A DNA stretch of 64,000 nucleotides from assembly GCF_000260715.1 (NCBI RefSeq), contig NC_017834.1:1426001-1490000 (forward strand), read 5' to 3'. Of this stretch, positions 8,851 to 18,319 are shown in pieces (the first letter of the stretch is position 1; every line of letters starts with the position of its first letter). The notes beneath the pieces were generated by a model. That model did no database searches. It had not been told where the DNA came from and was given only the letters and a program-made list of their open reading frames with translations. The position numbers were made by a program, and so were the translations under genes. This DNA comes from Bifidobacterium animalis subsp. animalis ATCC 25527 (GTDB lineage Bacteria; Actinomycetota; Actinomycetes; Actinomycetales; Bifidobacteriaceae).

Positions 8851-9321
8851 TCAGTTTTCGAACAGATTGTCTGACATACCCGATTCGGTGTCCTCCGCCA
8901 CAATGTCCACACGCGCGGGACTCAGCAGGAACACACGCTCGGTCACGCGTTCGATGGAGCCGGAGATGCCGAACACCACACCAGACGAGAAGTCGATGAT
9001 GCGGTAAGCCTGTGACTGAGAGACATCGGTGAGATTCAGCACCACCGGGATGCCGTCTCGCAGTGCACGACCGACCAGCTGGGCGTCTTCGTAGCTCTGC
9101 GGGTGAATCGTCGTGATGCGGTTGATGTTCGCATGGAACGGTGCCACCGACTTGCGCTGGCTCGTGGAAGGCTGCGTGGACGTGGCCGGGATTGGCGTGA
9201 CGGAACGATCGGTGTCGAATGACGACTCCGGCTCCTCGTCGATGACCTCGTCATCTTCGTCTTCCGGCACGACGTCGGACATTCCCAGATAAGACATGGT
9301 CCTCTTCATGAATCCGGCCAT
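8851..9321 (-). CDS. sepF: Cell division protein SepF
   Basis: Cytoplasmic protein that tethers FtsZ to the membrane in actinobacteria lacking FtsA. 156 residues: an N-terminal amphipathic helix (MAGFMKRTMSYLGM), an acidic and Thr/Pro-rich linker to about residue 65, and the SepF domain (TIHPQSYEDAQLVGRALRDG, VVLNLTDVSQSQAYRIIDFSSG). The start has AAGGA in range. ftsZ lies 88 bases upstream on the same strand, matching the known ftsZ-sepF linkage. Confidence 0.96.
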   Translation of the reverse strand: MAGFMKRTMSYLGMSDVVPEDEDDEVIDEEPESSFDTDRSVTPIPATSTQPSTSQRKSVAPFHANINRITTIHPQSYEDAQLVGRALRDGIPVVLNLTDVSQSQAYRIIDFSSGVVFGISGSIERVTERVFLLSPARVDIVAEDTESGMSDNLFEN

Positions 9322-9409
9322 TCGCGTTTCCTTCTTTGCTGTCCTGTTTCAGGTTGACTCTATGGGTTCTACAGGTATTGTAATTCGGACCGTGCCGTAA
9401 ACGGATCGA

Positions 9410-10666
9410 CTACTGCAGGAATTCCGGAATGTCGAGGTCACCTAGATCACCAAGTGCCGTATACGGATAGCTGCTGGTGTCGGACGAGGCATCGTATTCG
9501 GAGCGTTGCTTCGGCGTCGGCTGCTGGGCCACGATCTTCTCATCCGTCTTCTTCTCCTCTTCGAATACCGGACCGGTGGAGGGAATGGGAGACGTGAGGA
9601 TGGTGGGTTGCCCTGAAGCGACGGCCGGCTTGGTCACCGGCTTGACGGTGTGCTGAGGCGCCGAAGCGGCGGCCTGGGCGTCCTCATTGGCCTGAGCGAG
9701 CTTCTTCTTGTCGTTGAAGCCGGCGGCAATCACGGTGACGCGCATCTCATCGCCATAGGCATCGTCGAGTGCGAGACCGAAGATGATCTGCGCCTCCGGA
9801 TGTGCGGCTTCGCGAACGAAGCCGACGGCCTGGTTCACCTCGGCGAGCTTCAGGTCGTTCGAAGCCGCGATGTTGATGAGCACGCCGCTGGCGCCGTCGA
9901 TGCTCTCCTCGAGCAACGGCGAGCTGATGGCGATCTCTGCGGCCTGTGCTGCACGATCCTCGCCCCGTGCGGCGCCGATGCCGAAGAGTGCGGTGCCGGA
10001 GTTCTGCAGGATCGACGTGATATCGGAGAAATCGACGTGAATGTACGGATTGATCGTGAGCAGGTCCGTGATGCCCTGAACACCGGCGAGCAGAGCGGTG
10101 TCGGCCGTGCGGAATGCATCCACGATGCCAATGGAGCTGTCGTCGAGTTCAAGAAGTCGGTCGTTCGGAATGACGATGAGCGCGTCGACCTCTTCGCGCA
10201 GATTGTCGATGCCCAGCGCTGCCGAGGCGGCACGCTGCGGGCCTTCGAAGGAGAACGGACGAGTGACGACTGCAATGGTGAGCGCGCCCTGCTGGCGTGC
10301 TGCGCGGGCGACCAGTGGGCTTGCACCGGTGCCGGTGCCACCGCCCTCACCGCAGGTGACGAACACCATGTCGGCGCCCTTGACGGCTTCTTCGATCTCG
10401 GACTGGTGGTCCTGGGCGGCCTTCGCGCCCTTCTCCGGATCCGCCCCAGCGCCGAGCCCTCGGCTCGAGGCGTCACTCAGCGAGATCTTGACATCGGCGT
10501 CGGAGCGCAGCAAATCTTTCGCATCCGTGTTGATTGCCACGAATTCCACATTCTGCAGACCCTCGGCAATCATTCGGTTGACTGCATTGCCACCTGCGCC
10601 ACCGACACCAACGACCTTGATAATCGTGGTGTCGTTGAAATTGTCGGTCTGGGCGATCTCGCTCAC
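9410..10666 (-). CDS. ftsZ: Cell division GTPase FtsZ
   Basis: Tubulin-like GTPase forming the division ring; 418 residues. GVGGAGGNAVNRM is followed by the tubulin signature GGGTGTG at about residue 111 and by the T7 synergy-loop region NPYIHVDFSDI. The C-terminal linker (about 330-405) is Pro/Thr-rich and the end DLDIPEFLQ is the conserved partner-binding peptide. The start is GTG at 10664-10666 with AGGAG six bases upstream. The 160 bases before it hold no gene. Confidence 0.98.
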   Translation of the reverse strand: MSEIAQTDNFNDTTIIKVVGVGGAGGNAVNRMIAEGLQNVEFVAINTDAKDLLRSDADVKISLSDASSRGLGAGADPEKGAKAAQDHQSEIEEAVKGADMVFVTCGEGGGTGTGASPLVARAARQQGALTIAVVTRPFSFEGPQRAASAALGIDNLREEVDALIVIPNDRLLELDDSSIGIVDAFRTADTALLAGVQGITDLLTINPYIHVDFSDITSILQNSGTALFGIGAARGEDRAAQAAEIAISSPLLEESIDGASGVLINIAASNDLKLAEVNQAVGFVREAAHPEAQIIFGLALDDAYGDEMRVTVIAAGFNDKKKLAQANEDAQAAASAPQHTVKPVTKPAVASGQPTILTSPIPSTGPVFEEEKKTDEKIVAQQPTPKQRSEYDASSDTSSYPYTALGDLGDLDIPEFLQ

Positions 10667-10826
10667 GTTAGTCTCCTGTCACTCACGGTTGTACACAACT
10701 GTACCGCAGATGGGTGAGAAAACAGGCCTCCCTCCACTGGACAAGGCCAATCCGCTCACCCTCCTTTTCACATTCCTCGTAGACACCGTAGACCCGATTT
10801 CCGAAAGTTTTCTTAAAACGTGTCGC

Positions 10827-12080
10827 TCAGTAGCTCGCATCCATCGGGTCGTCGCCGAACAGTCGCTCGCGCTCCTCATGGGTCGTGGTCCGCGAATCGA
10901 GCCAACCATATGGCAAATGCACCTTCTTCGCAAAGCGAACACGACCCCTCGGCTGGTCCACCACCCGTTCAGGATACTCGATGTTCGGGTCAAGCGCGTC
11001 CACCTGCTCACGAACATCCTTCAAACTCTCGCATTCCATGAACGCGCGCCTGGTGAAGCCTCCCACCGGGAAACCTTTCAGGTACCATGCGACATGCTTG
11101 CGCAGGTCGTGCACAGCCATCCGCTCGTCCCCATCGTAGAACTCGGTGAGCAGCTCGGCATGGCGCATGATGATGCGCCCCACCTCGCCGAGGGTGGGGT
11201 TGATGCGCACGTCGCTGCCGGCGAAGGCGTTGCCTATATTGCCGAAGAGCCATGGCCGCCCCTGGCACCCGCGCCCGATCGCCACTCCAGCACACCCGGT
11301 TTCGTTCACCATCGCGATGGCGTCCTCGGCGCCCCAGATGTCGCCGTTGCCGAACACCGGTATGTCGAGTGCGCCCACGAGCTCACCGATCCGGGACCAA
11401 TCCGAATGACCGCCATAGTATTCGGCAGTGGTGCGGGCGTGCAGGGTCACCGCGCTGCACCCCTCCTCCTGGGCTATATGCCCGGCTTCGAGGAAGGTCT
11501 CATGCTCATGGTCCAGCCCCACGCGAATCTTCGCTGTCACCGGAATGTTCGCCGGCGCGCACACCGTAACCACGCGCTGGACAATCTCGGTGAACAGATC
11601 CGTTTTCCATGGCAATGCCGATCCCCCGCCACGCCGGGTGACCTTGGGAACCGGGCATCCGAAATTGAGATCGAGATGGTCCATCATGCCGTTGTCCACC
11701 AGGAACCGCGCCGCCTGTTCCATAATCGACGGGTTCACGCCATACAGCTGCAGCGATCTGATGCGCTCGCTCGGTGCGAACCTGCACAACCTGAGCGCCT
11801 TCGGATTGCGCTCGACCAGCGCGCGGGCAGTGACCATCTCGGCCACGTAGAGGCCGTCGGGCCCATATTCCTCGCACTGCACGCGGAACGGCCAGTTCGT
11901 CACACCCGCCATCGGGGAGAGCATGACCGGCGTGTTCACCATGACATCGCCGAGCCTGATCGGCGCCAACGGACCGGCCGAAACCGGCTCATGCCGTGCA
12001 CCGGCATCTGCGCAATCCCTGGCATCTTGGCTTGCATCGCCTTGCCGGGATGTGTTCAGTATCGTCTCCTGCTCGCTCAT
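10827..12080 (-). CDS. dus: tRNA-dihydrouridine synthase (DusB type)
   Basis: FMN enzyme that reduces specific uridines in tRNA D-loops. 417 residues from the ATG at 12080 (MSEQETILN, preceded by GAGGGG). The TIM barrel shows PVMLSPMAGVTNWPFR, LDLNFGCPVPKVTRRGGGSAL with the catalytic Cys in NFGCP, then VTLHARTTAEYYGG and PVFGNGDIWG. A long upstream extension of the open frame runs into intergenic DNA holding the glyS terminator and is not used. It faces ftsZ across 160 bases of non-coding sequence on the same strand. Confidence 0.93.
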   Translation of the reverse strand: MSEQETILNTSRQGDASQDARDCADAGARHEPVSAGPLAPIRLGDVMVNTPVMLSPMAGVTNWPFRVQCEEYGPDGLYVAEMVTARALVERNPKALRLCRFAPSERIRSLQLYGVNPSIMEQAARFLVDNGMMDHLDLNFGCPVPKVTRRGGGSALPWKTDLFTEIVQRVVTVCAPANIPVTAKIRVGLDHEHETFLEAGHIAQEEGCSAVTLHARTTAEYYGGHSDWSRIGELVGALDIPVFGNGDIWGAEDAIAMVNETGCAGVAIGRGCQGRPWLFGNIGNAFAGSDVRINPTLGEVGRIIMRHAELLTEFYDGDERMAVHDLRKHVAWYLKGFPVGGFTRRAFMECESLKDVREQVDALDPNIEYPERVVDQPRGRVRFAKKVHLPYGWLDSRTTTHEERERLFGDDPMDASY

Positions 12081-12145
12081 ATCCCCTCGTTCATGTGTTC
12101 GAATTGTACAGAATACCGTATGGATTATTCGCACGCACACCTCAT

Positions 12146-12197
12146 ACGCAAAATCGCCTGCGTCCCACAATCTCAGGCATACGGGGCGCAGGCGATT
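12146..12197 (-). terminator. Rho-independent terminator after glyS
   Basis: A 15-bp stem (12152-12166 with 12183-12197, one G-U pair) lies 14 bases beyond the glyS stop. On the minus strand it is followed by ATTTTGC. Confidence 0.8.
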
Positions 12198-12210
12198 GAT
12201 GCATGGCGGA

Positions 12211-13686
12211 TCAGTACAGACCACCGGCCTCGGCGATATGCACGGACTCGGGCCATTCGGCGCCACCCATCGACACCGGCTTGAGCGGCACGCGCGTGCG
12301 CTTGTCGTTGATGCGCTTGGCCACGTAGTCGGCGACCTGGGTGAGCGCCACGCGCTCCTGCTGCATCGTGTCACGTTCGCGAATCGTCACGGCCTGGTCG
12401 TCGAGCGTGTCGAAGTCGACGGTGATGCATAACGGGGTGCCGATCTCGTCCTGCCGACGATAGCGGCGACCGATTGCACCGGATTCGTCGTAGTCGATCA
12501 TCCAGTCGTTGAGTCGCAGATCCTGCGCGAGGTCCTGGGCCACCGACTGCAGTTCCGGCTTCTTGCTCAACGGCAGCACCGCGGCCTTGACGGGAGCGAG
12601 ACGCGGGTCGAGACGCAGCACTGTGCGCTTGTCGACGCCGCCCTTGGTGTTCGGGGCCTCGTCGACGTCGTAGGCATCCACAAGGAAGGCCATAAGTGAA
12701 CGCGACAGACCGGCTGCAGGCTCGATGACGTACGGAATGTATTTCTCGCCGGTGGCCTGGTTGAAGTAGCTCAGGTCCTCACCGGAATGCTTGGCGTGGG
12801 CGCCGAGATCGAAATCGGTGCGGTTGGCCACGCCCTCGAGCTCACCCCAATCGGAGCCCTGGAAACCGAAGCGGTATTCGATGTCGACGGTGCGCTTCGA
12901 ATAGTGGGCGAGCTTTTCCTTCGGATGCTCGTAATGGCGCAGATTCTCGGGGTTCACACCGAGGTCGATGTACCACTGTGTGCGGGCGTTGATCCAGTAC
13001 TGGTGCCAGTCCTCATCGGTGCCCGGCTCAACGAAGAACTCCATCTCCATCTGCTCGAACTCACGGGTGCGGAAGATGAAGTTGCCTGGCGTGATCTCGT
13101 TGCGGAAGCTCTTGCCGGTGTTGGCGATGCCGAACGGCGGCTTGGAGCGCGACGAGGTCATCACGTTCTTGAAGTCCACGAAGATGCCCTGTGCCGTCTC
13201 GGGGCGCAGGTAATGGAGGCTGTTCTCATCTTCCACCGGACCGAGGTGCGTACGCAGCATCATGTTGAAGTCACGGGGCTCGGTCCAATTGCCGCGGGTG
13301 CCGCAGTCCGGGCACACGATGTCCTTGAGACCATTCGGGGGCAGCTGGTCGTTGTGCTTCTCGGCGTACGACTCCTCGAGCTTGTCGGCGCGATGACGCT
13401 TGTGGCAGGTGAGACATTCGATGAGCGGATCGTTGAACACCGATACGTGGCCGGAGGCGACCCACACCTCGGACGGCAGGATGATCGACGTGTCGACGCC
13501 CACGACATCTGGTCGGGTGACGACCATAGAGCGCCACCATTCGCGCTTGATGTTGTCTTTGAGCGCCACGCCGAGCGGGCCGTAGTCCCACGCGGAGCGG
13601 GTGCCGCCGTAGATCTCGCCGGCCGGGAACACAAAGCCGCGACGCTTGGCGAGGGAGACGACTTCATCGATTTTGGAATTAGCCAC
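12211..13686 (-). CDS. glyS: Glycyl-tRNA synthetase (class II, dimeric type)
   Basis: Charges tRNA-Gly in the cytosol. 491 residues from a GTG at 13686 ([17 protein letters not shown]) with AAGGTG upstream; the open frame extends further but only that start has a ribosome site and fits family length. Seen: [22 protein letters not shown] (split FPAGEIYGG and WDYGPLG), an inserted zinc-type region with CLTCHKRH and CPDCGTRG, class II motif 2 ([19 protein letters not shown]) and motif 3 ([10 protein letters not shown]), and a C-terminal anticodon domain. It is divergent from the thiamine operon. Confidence 0.96.
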   Translation of the reverse strand: MANSKIDEVVSLAKRRGFVFPAGEIYGGTRSAWDYGPLGVALKDNIKREWWRSMVVTRPDVVGVDTSIILPSEVWVASGHVSVFNDPLIECLTCHKRHRADKLEESYAEKHNDQLPPNGLKDIVCPDCGTRGNWTEPRDFNMMLRTHLGPVEDENSLHYLRPETAQGIFVDFKNVMTSSRSKPPFGIANTGKSFRNEITPGNFIFRTREFEQMEMEFFVEPGTDEDWHQYWINARTQWYIDLGVNPENLRHYEHPKEKLAHYSKRTVDIEYRFGFQGSDWGELEGVANRTDFDLGAHAKHSGEDLSYFNQATGEKYIPYVIEPAAGLSRSLMAFLVDAYDVDEAPNTKGGVDKRTVLRLDPRLAPVKAAVLPLSKKPELQSVAQDLAQDLRLNDWMIDYDESGAIGRRYRRQDEIGTPLCITVDFDTLDDQAVTIRERDTMQQERVALTQVADYVAKRINDKRTRVPLKPVSMGGAEWPESVHIAEAGGLY

Positions 13687-13844
13687 AATGCACCTTCTGG
13701 TTTGAACGGTTTGGGGTCTTATACAAGGCTTCACCCTACCGTTGGCGGCTGACACGCAGGCATCCCGTTCCGGTGCCCATGGCGGGGCGATGACACGCAT
13801 GCCCGCAGCAGGCGTCGAGAGTGTTCAATACGTTTGGAATACAC

Positions 13845-13925
13845 ATGTCAGGGGAGCTGATAGAGCTGAGAGTGGCTTCGCGCCTAACCCTTCGAACCTG
13901 TTGGCTAGCACCAGAGTAGGGAGTA
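13845..13925 (+). promoter_or_regulatory. TPP (THI-box) riboswitch
   Basis: The conserved THI elements occur in order: CAGGGGAGCTGATAGAG, then GCTGAGAGTGG, ACCCTTCGAACCTG, a short stem GGCTAGCACC and AGAGTAGGGAG. The pattern matches the thiamine-pyrophosphate aptamer, with CTGAGA the pyrimidine-binding core. Its 3' strand (AGTAGGGAG) is also the ribosome site of thiM, whose ATG is at 13929, so ligand binding should hide the site and block translation. No separate terminator is needed or seen. Confidence 0.95.
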
Positions 13926-13928
13926 CAG

Positions 13929-14840
13929 ATGACCACAGCGTCGACCACGCCGAATTCCGGCACATCCAATCTACACGAGGTCGCACCAGACGACCCCATT
14001 CGTGAACGCATACGTCAGGCGGCGCAGGATGTTCGCGAGCAGACCCCGCTTGCGCAGTCGTTCACCAATTTCGTCACCATTAACCTGGTGGCCAATGCGC
14101 AGCTCGCCGCGGGGGGCACCGCCGCCATGAGCTTCCTTCCCAACGATGTGACCTCGCTGGCCTCTTCGTGCGGCGCCACATACATCAACGTGGGTACGCT
14201 GCTGCCGTTCTACCGCGATGCCCTGCAGGAGATTTCGGAGCATCTGAGCCGCCATGGCTGCAAGTGGGTGCTCGACCCGGTGGCAGCCGGCGTTGGCGTC
14301 GCACGCACCGAGATTCTCGAGGGGTTCAAGGACTACCCTCCCACCGTCATCCGCGCCAACGCATCGGAGGCACTGGTGTTGCACGATATGTGGCAACTGG
14401 GCGATGCAGCCGGAACGGATGAGCACAATGGGCCCGCAGGTGTGGAGGCCGCCGACAGTGTGGATGCCGCCATCACCGCCGCCACCGGTCTCGCGGCGTA
14501 TCTGGCGCTCCACTCCCCCACCCACACCGGTGCCGTCGCGGTCTCCGGCGAAGTCGATCTCGTCACCGACGGACGACTCGTCTACCGCCTTCCCGGTGGA
14601 AGCGCGATGATGACGAAGATCACGGGTGCCGGATGCTCGCTTGGCGGTGTCACGGCCATCTACCTCGCGGTGGCCGATCCACTGGTGGCATCATTGGCCG
14701 CCTCGATGCTCTACAACGTATCTTCCGAAGCCGCCGAACGAGCATCGCATGGGCCGGGATCATTCCAAACCGCGTTCCTCGACGCACTGTGGAACTTTAC
14801 GCCGGAGGAAATCGCCTCCGCACCGCTCTATTTGGCCTAG
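13929..14840 (+). CDS. thiM: Hydroxyethylthiazole kinase
   Basis: Phosphorylates 4-methyl-5-(2-hydroxyethyl)thiazole, the salvage entry to thiamine synthesis. 303 residues. Family blocks are PLAQSFTNFVTINLVANAQLA, TYINVGTL, WVLDPVAAGVG, IRANASEALVL and the C-terminal TGAGCSLGG with the conserved Cys. The N-terminal 25 residues are extra. The ATG at 13929 follows GTAGGGAG of the TPP riboswitch, which therefore controls it directly. thiE-thiD follows after 52 bases, in one transcription unit. Confidence 0.95.
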   Translation: MTTASTTPNSGTSNLHEVAPDDPIRERIRQAAQDVREQTPLAQSFTNFVTINLVANAQLAAGGTAAMSFLPNDVTSLASSCGATYINVGTLLPFYRDALQEISEHLSRHGCKWVLDPVAAGVGVARTEILEGFKDYPPTVIRANASEALVLHDMWQLGDAAGTDEHNGPAGVEAADSVDAAITAATGLAAYLALHSPTHTGAVAVSGEVDLVTDGRLVYRLPGGSAMMTKITGAGCSLGGVTAIYLAVADPLVASLAASMLYNVSSEAAERASHGPGSFQTAFLDALWNFTPEEIASAPLYLA

Positions 14841-14892
14841 AATCTGCCATGGCACGGCATGCCGACACACAACACACGAATCAGGTGACACA

Positions 14893-16443
14893 ATGAACTC
14901 GTTCCCATACCCATCCATGCGCGGCCGTTTCGATCTGCGCTTCTATTTCGTGGTCGGCCCCGACGATTGCGGCAACCGGCCGATTCTCGACGTCGTGGCC
15001 AAGGCCCTTGACGGCGGCGCCAGTTTCATCCAGCTGCGCGCCAAAACCCAGGATGTCGCCGAGATCGTCTCCCTGGCGAATGACATCGCCGAAGAGATCG
15101 CAGGCCATCACGTGGAGGACTCGGTGGCCTTCGTGATCGACGACCGGGTCGACGCCGCGCTCGAGGCCCGTGCCAAGGGCATCAAGGTCGACGGGGTGCA
15201 CATAGGTCAGGATGACCTCGATCCAGTGGTCGCACGCAAGCTGCTCGGCCCTGACGCGATCATTGGACTGTCGGCGAAAACCGTCGACGAAGTGCGCGAG
15301 GCCAACCATCTGCCCAAAGGCACCATCGACTACATAGGAGCCGGCCCATTGCACATGACGGCCACGAAGCCCGACAGCATGATCGTCGACGAAAACGGCG
15401 ATATCACCACGCTGGACGCCTCCTCCATCGACGAAATGCGCACGATGAGCAAATACCCGCTCATCGTGGGCGGTGGCGTGAAAGCCGACGACATTCCTAT
15501 GCTCGCCAAGACGAAGGCCGACGGCTGGTTCGTCGTCTCCGCCATTGCCGGCGCCCCCGACCCGGAGCAGGCCACCCGCCGGCTGGTCGATGACTGGACC
15601 GCCATTCGCGGCGACGAGAAGCCCCGGTACGCGGAACGCAAGCCTGCTGCGACCAAGCTGCCGGCCGTGCTCACAATCGCCACAACCGATTCCTCCGGCG
15701 GTGCGGGCATTCCCGCCGACCTCAAGACGATGCTCGCCAACGGTGTATTCGGCGAATGCGTGGTGGCGGGCATCACGGCGCAGAACACGACCGGCGTGCA
15801 GGCCATTGCCGCCGTGGACCACGACATCGTGGGCGCCCAGATCGATTCGGTATTCGACGATATTCGACCCACCGCAGTGAAGATCGGCGTCATCGTGGGC
15901 GTTGAATCCGTGAAGACCGTCGCCCACAAACTCAGGGACCACCAGGCCACGAACATCGTGGTCGACCCGGTCATGGTGGCCACAAGCGGGTCGAGCCTTG
16001 CCGCGGATGACACAATCGCCGAGGAGATCAGCAGTCTCTTCCCGATTGCCACGGTGATCACCCCGAATATTCCTGAGGCACAGGTGCTGGCCCGGATGCC
16101 GATCGGCAACCAGGCTGACATGGAGACCGCGGCCGTGCAGCTCGCCAAGGACTACGGCATCTGCGTGCTGGTCAAGGGCGGTCATGGTGTGAAAGACGCC
16201 GACGACGTGCTTGCATTCCCGACTGGTGCCGTCACGTGGTTCGAAGGGGAACGCATCGCCAACGACAACACACACGGCACGGGATGCACACTGTCGTCCG
16301 CCATCGCCTCGTACCTTGCCCAAGGCGAGGACCTCGAAGATGCCGTACGCGATGCCAAGGCATACCTGAGCGGAGCCCTGCGCGCGAATCTGGACCTCGG
16401 CAAAGGTCACGGTCCGATGAACCATGCCTGGGCGATGCACTGA
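14893..16443 (+). CDS. thiED: Bifunctional thiamine-phosphate synthase / HMP-P kinase
   Basis: 516 residues joining two enzymes. Residues about 1-240 are ThiE, which couples HMP-PP to thiazole phosphate (FIQLRAKTQ, GVHIGQDDLD, YIGAGPLH, VGGGVKADD). Residues about 258-516 are ThiD, which phosphorylates hydroxymethylpyrimidine (TIATTDSSGGAGIPADLKTM, DPVMVATSGSSL, NDNTHGTGCTLSSAIASYLA). The start ATG at 14893 has AGGTGA in range; the longer open frame reaching back into thiM is not coding. Nothing for de novo pyrimidine synthesis (thiC) is visible nearby, so the operon can serve salvage. Confidence 0.94.
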   Translation: MNSFPYPSMRGRFDLRFYFVVGPDDCGNRPILDVVAKALDGGASFIQLRAKTQDVAEIVSLANDIAEEIAGHHVEDSVAFVIDDRVDAALEARAKGIKVDGVHIGQDDLDPVVARKLLGPDAIIGLSAKTVDEVREANHLPKGTIDYIGAGPLHMTATKPDSMIVDENGDITTLDASSIDEMRTMSKYPLIVGGGVKADDIPMLAKTKADGWFVVSAIAGAPDPEQATRRLVDDWTAIRGDEKPRYAERKPAATKLPAVLTIATTDSSGGAGIPADLKTMLANGVFGECVVAGITAQNTTGVQAIAAVDHDIVGAQIDSVFDDIRPTAVKIGVIVGVESVKTVAHKLRDHQATNIVVDPVMVATSGSSLAADDTIAEEISSLFPIATVITPNIPEAQVLARMPIGNQADMETAAVQLAKDYGICVLVKGGHGVKDADDVLAFPTGAVTWFEGERIANDNTHGTGCTLSSAIASYLAQGEDLEDAVRDAKAYLSGALRANLDLGKGHGPMNHAWAMH

Positions 16444-16524
16444 GCAAAAGAATCTGAAATGTCCGTGCGGCCGAGCGACGCAGAAACATGCACGGTCGCA
16501 CGCCTGCGACGAAGGAGAAGACAC

Positions 16525-16893
16525 ATGAACAGCCCCGATCGCAATGCGGTGCGGCAGGAAGTGCCCGTGGACGAGCACGGCAAACCGATCATCAACACGG
16601 TGGCGGCAGTGGCGATCGCCCCCAGCGGTGTCGGCGCCGAGCTGAGCGAATACGTGGCGGAAGCGGTGGAGGTAATCCGCGAATCCGGATTGCCGAACGA
16701 GACGAACGCCATGTTCACGAACATCGAGGGAAACCTTGACGATGTGCTCAAAGTGGTACGTGATGCCACGATGAAACTCGCCGAACAGGGATACCGCACC
16801 GGCGTGACGCTCAAGCTCGACATTCGCCCGGGCTTCTCAGGGCAGATCAGCGAAAAGCAGCAGCTCGTGAACGAGATCCTCACCAAACGGTAA
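16525..16893 (+). CDS. Thiamine-binding protein, MTH1187/YkoF-like
   Basis: 122 residues from the ATG at 16525, preceded by AAGGAG. A single ferredoxin-like domain of the MTH1187/YqgV (DUF77) type: VAIAPSGVGAELSEYVAEAVEVI, AMFTNIEGNLDDVLKVVRDA and VTLKLDIRPG. Members bind thiamine or its pyrimidine part and are often encoded with thiamine genes; whether it acts as a carrier or sensor is unknown. It is the last gene of the TPP-controlled run, 81 bases beyond thiED. Confidence 0.8.
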   Translation: MNSPDRNAVRQEVPVDEHGKPIINTVAAVAIAPSGVGAELSEYVAEAVEVIRESGLPNETNAMFTNIEGNLDDVLKVVRDATMKLAEQGYRTGVTLKLDIRPGFSGQISEKQQLVNEILTKR

Positions 16894-16965
16894 GCAGACG
16901 TGAGGATCCGAGCCCACATCGGTGTGTCATACGCATCTGCGGCACGGGGCGTATAAGGTGGAATC

Positions 16966-18024
16966 ATGACGACGATGAAGGAAATCGCACAAGCGGCCGG
17001 AGTCTCTGTCTCCTCGGTCTCACTCGTGCTCAATGGGCGTGATTCAGGGCGCATCAACCCGCGGCTTGCGAATCGCATACGCGAAACCGCAGAGCGAATG
17101 GGGTACCAGCCCAATGTGCTGGCCCGCTCCCTGCGCACCAACCGGACGCATATGATCGGGTTCATCAGCGTCGAGGTGGCCACCACGCCGTATGCAGGCG
17201 GCATGATCCAGGGTGCACAAGACGCCCTGAGCTCGCTTGGATACATGCTGCTCACCGTGAACGGAGACACCGAACAGGCTCTGGAAAGCGAGATCCGTGC
17301 GCTGAAACGATACGGCGTGGACGGCTTCCTGTACTCCGCGATGTCGAACCGCGTGATGACGGCGCCCAAATCACTCGCCAAATTCCCTCTGGTGCTCGTC
17401 GACGCTGCAGAGGAAACCAGGCGCTTCCCGTCCATCGAACCGGACGAGTTCCGCATTGGCTATGACGCCACCACCAGACTCATCGAAGCCGGATGCTCCC
17501 ACATAGCGTACGTGGGATGCGCCGAACCCATGGTGGCGCAGACTGGCAGGCTCGCCGGTTACCGACAGGCCCTCACGGACCACGGCATGTGCTTCGACGA
17601 ACGACTGCAATGCGATGTGCTCAACAACGGGCCGGCACTACGTGCCGTGGAAGCGCTATTCGACACCGAGCAGCCCGACGGATTCTTCTGCTTCAACGAC
17701 GCACGCGCCTGGTATGTATACGAGACGGCTGCACGACATGGACTGGCCGTGGGACGCGATATCTCAGTGATTGGCGTGGACAATCATCGCGTATTTGCCG
17801 AGACACTTGAGCCGCAACTCACCACCATTGAGCTTCCCCACTACGAGATGGGCTACTGGGCCGCGAACAAGCTCGTGTCGATGATCGAGAACCGCCCGCT
17901 CAATGAAGGTGATTGGCCGCATACGACTGCGGTGATGCCGTTGCTCGACACACCATCGCCGGTGAAGGTGCACTGCACGCTGATCGAGAAGGGATCGGTG
18001 CGCGACACGCCGACGACCACGTGA
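16966..18024 (+). CDS. cscR: LacI-family transcriptional regulator of the sucrose/FOS genes
   Basis: 352 residues. The helix-turn-helix is at residues 4-23 (MKEIAQAAGVSVSSVSLVLN), with the hinge helix region MGYQPNVLARSLRTN, and a periplasmic-binding-protein fold for the sugar effector (MIGFISVEVATTPYAGGMIQG, GYRQALTDHGMCF, DGFFCFNDARAW). The ATG at 16966 has AAGGTGG four bases upstream, and GTATAAG next to it may be a promoter element. Immediately downstream lie at least four LacI-type palindromes in front of the permease, so this protein is the obvious repressor. Sugar specificity is inferred from neighbours. Confidence 0.88.
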   Translation: MTTMKEIAQAAGVSVSSVSLVLNGRDSGRINPRLANRIRETAERMGYQPNVLARSLRTNRTHMIGFISVEVATTPYAGGMIQGAQDALSSLGYMLLTVNGDTEQALESEIRALKRYGVDGFLYSAMSNRVMTAPKSLAKFPLVLVDAAEETRRFPSIEPDEFRIGYDATTRLIEAGCSHIAYVGCAEPMVAQTGRLAGYRQALTDHGMCFDERLQCDVLNNGPALRAVEALFDTEQPDGFFCFNDARAWYVYETAARHGLAVGRDISVIGVDNHRVFAETLEPQLTTIELPHYEMGYWAANKLVSMIENRPLNEGDWPHTTAVMPLLDTPSPVKVHCTLIEKGSVRDTPTTT

Positions 18025-18053
18025 CACATGGTCACTGCGGCACTAAAGAATGC

Positions 18054-18133
18054 GTCAAACGATTGACATTAAGCGCTTCAGGAAATGTGTTGGTTTTATG
18101 AAAAAGTCAATCGTTTGACGTAAATCGATTTAC
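18054..18133. promoter_or_regulatory. Cluster of LacI-type operator palindromes
   Basis: Four CG- or GC-centred palindromes in 80 bases: GTCAAACGATTGAC (18054-18067), AAGCGCTT (18071-18078), GTCAATCGTTTGAC (18106-18119, the exact reverse complement of the first) and the perfect GTAAATCGATTTAC (18120-18133). The last two cover the -35 element and the -35/-10 spacer of the permease promoter. The spacing of about 52 bases between the first and third sites would suit looping. Confidence 0.8.
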
Positions 18134-18143
18134 GCTCTATTCT
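18115..18143 (+). promoter_or_regulatory. Promoter of cscB
   Basis: TTGACG (18115-18120), a 17-base spacer and TATTCT (18138-18143). Operators overlap the -35 and fill the spacer. The predicted start is near 18150, giving a leader of about 170 bases before cscB. Confidence 0.72.
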
Positions 18144-18319
18144 GAGAGTATGCGGAACACCACAACCGACACAGACGACGCGAATGGTGCTCCCCTAGCA
18201 GACCCAGCGAGGCCTGTCCCCTCCTGCGCACAACACGGGCACACGGTGCACAAACCGAGGCAATGCGCGGGAGCCGTCATGTACAACGCAGCTTAGGCTC
18301 AGACAACGAGGTTCACATC

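Noticed and set aside
12081..12374. N-terminal extension of Dus by about 98 residues
   Set aside because: It would run through the glyS terminator and glyS 3' end; the ATG at 12080 has a ribosome site and gives family length.
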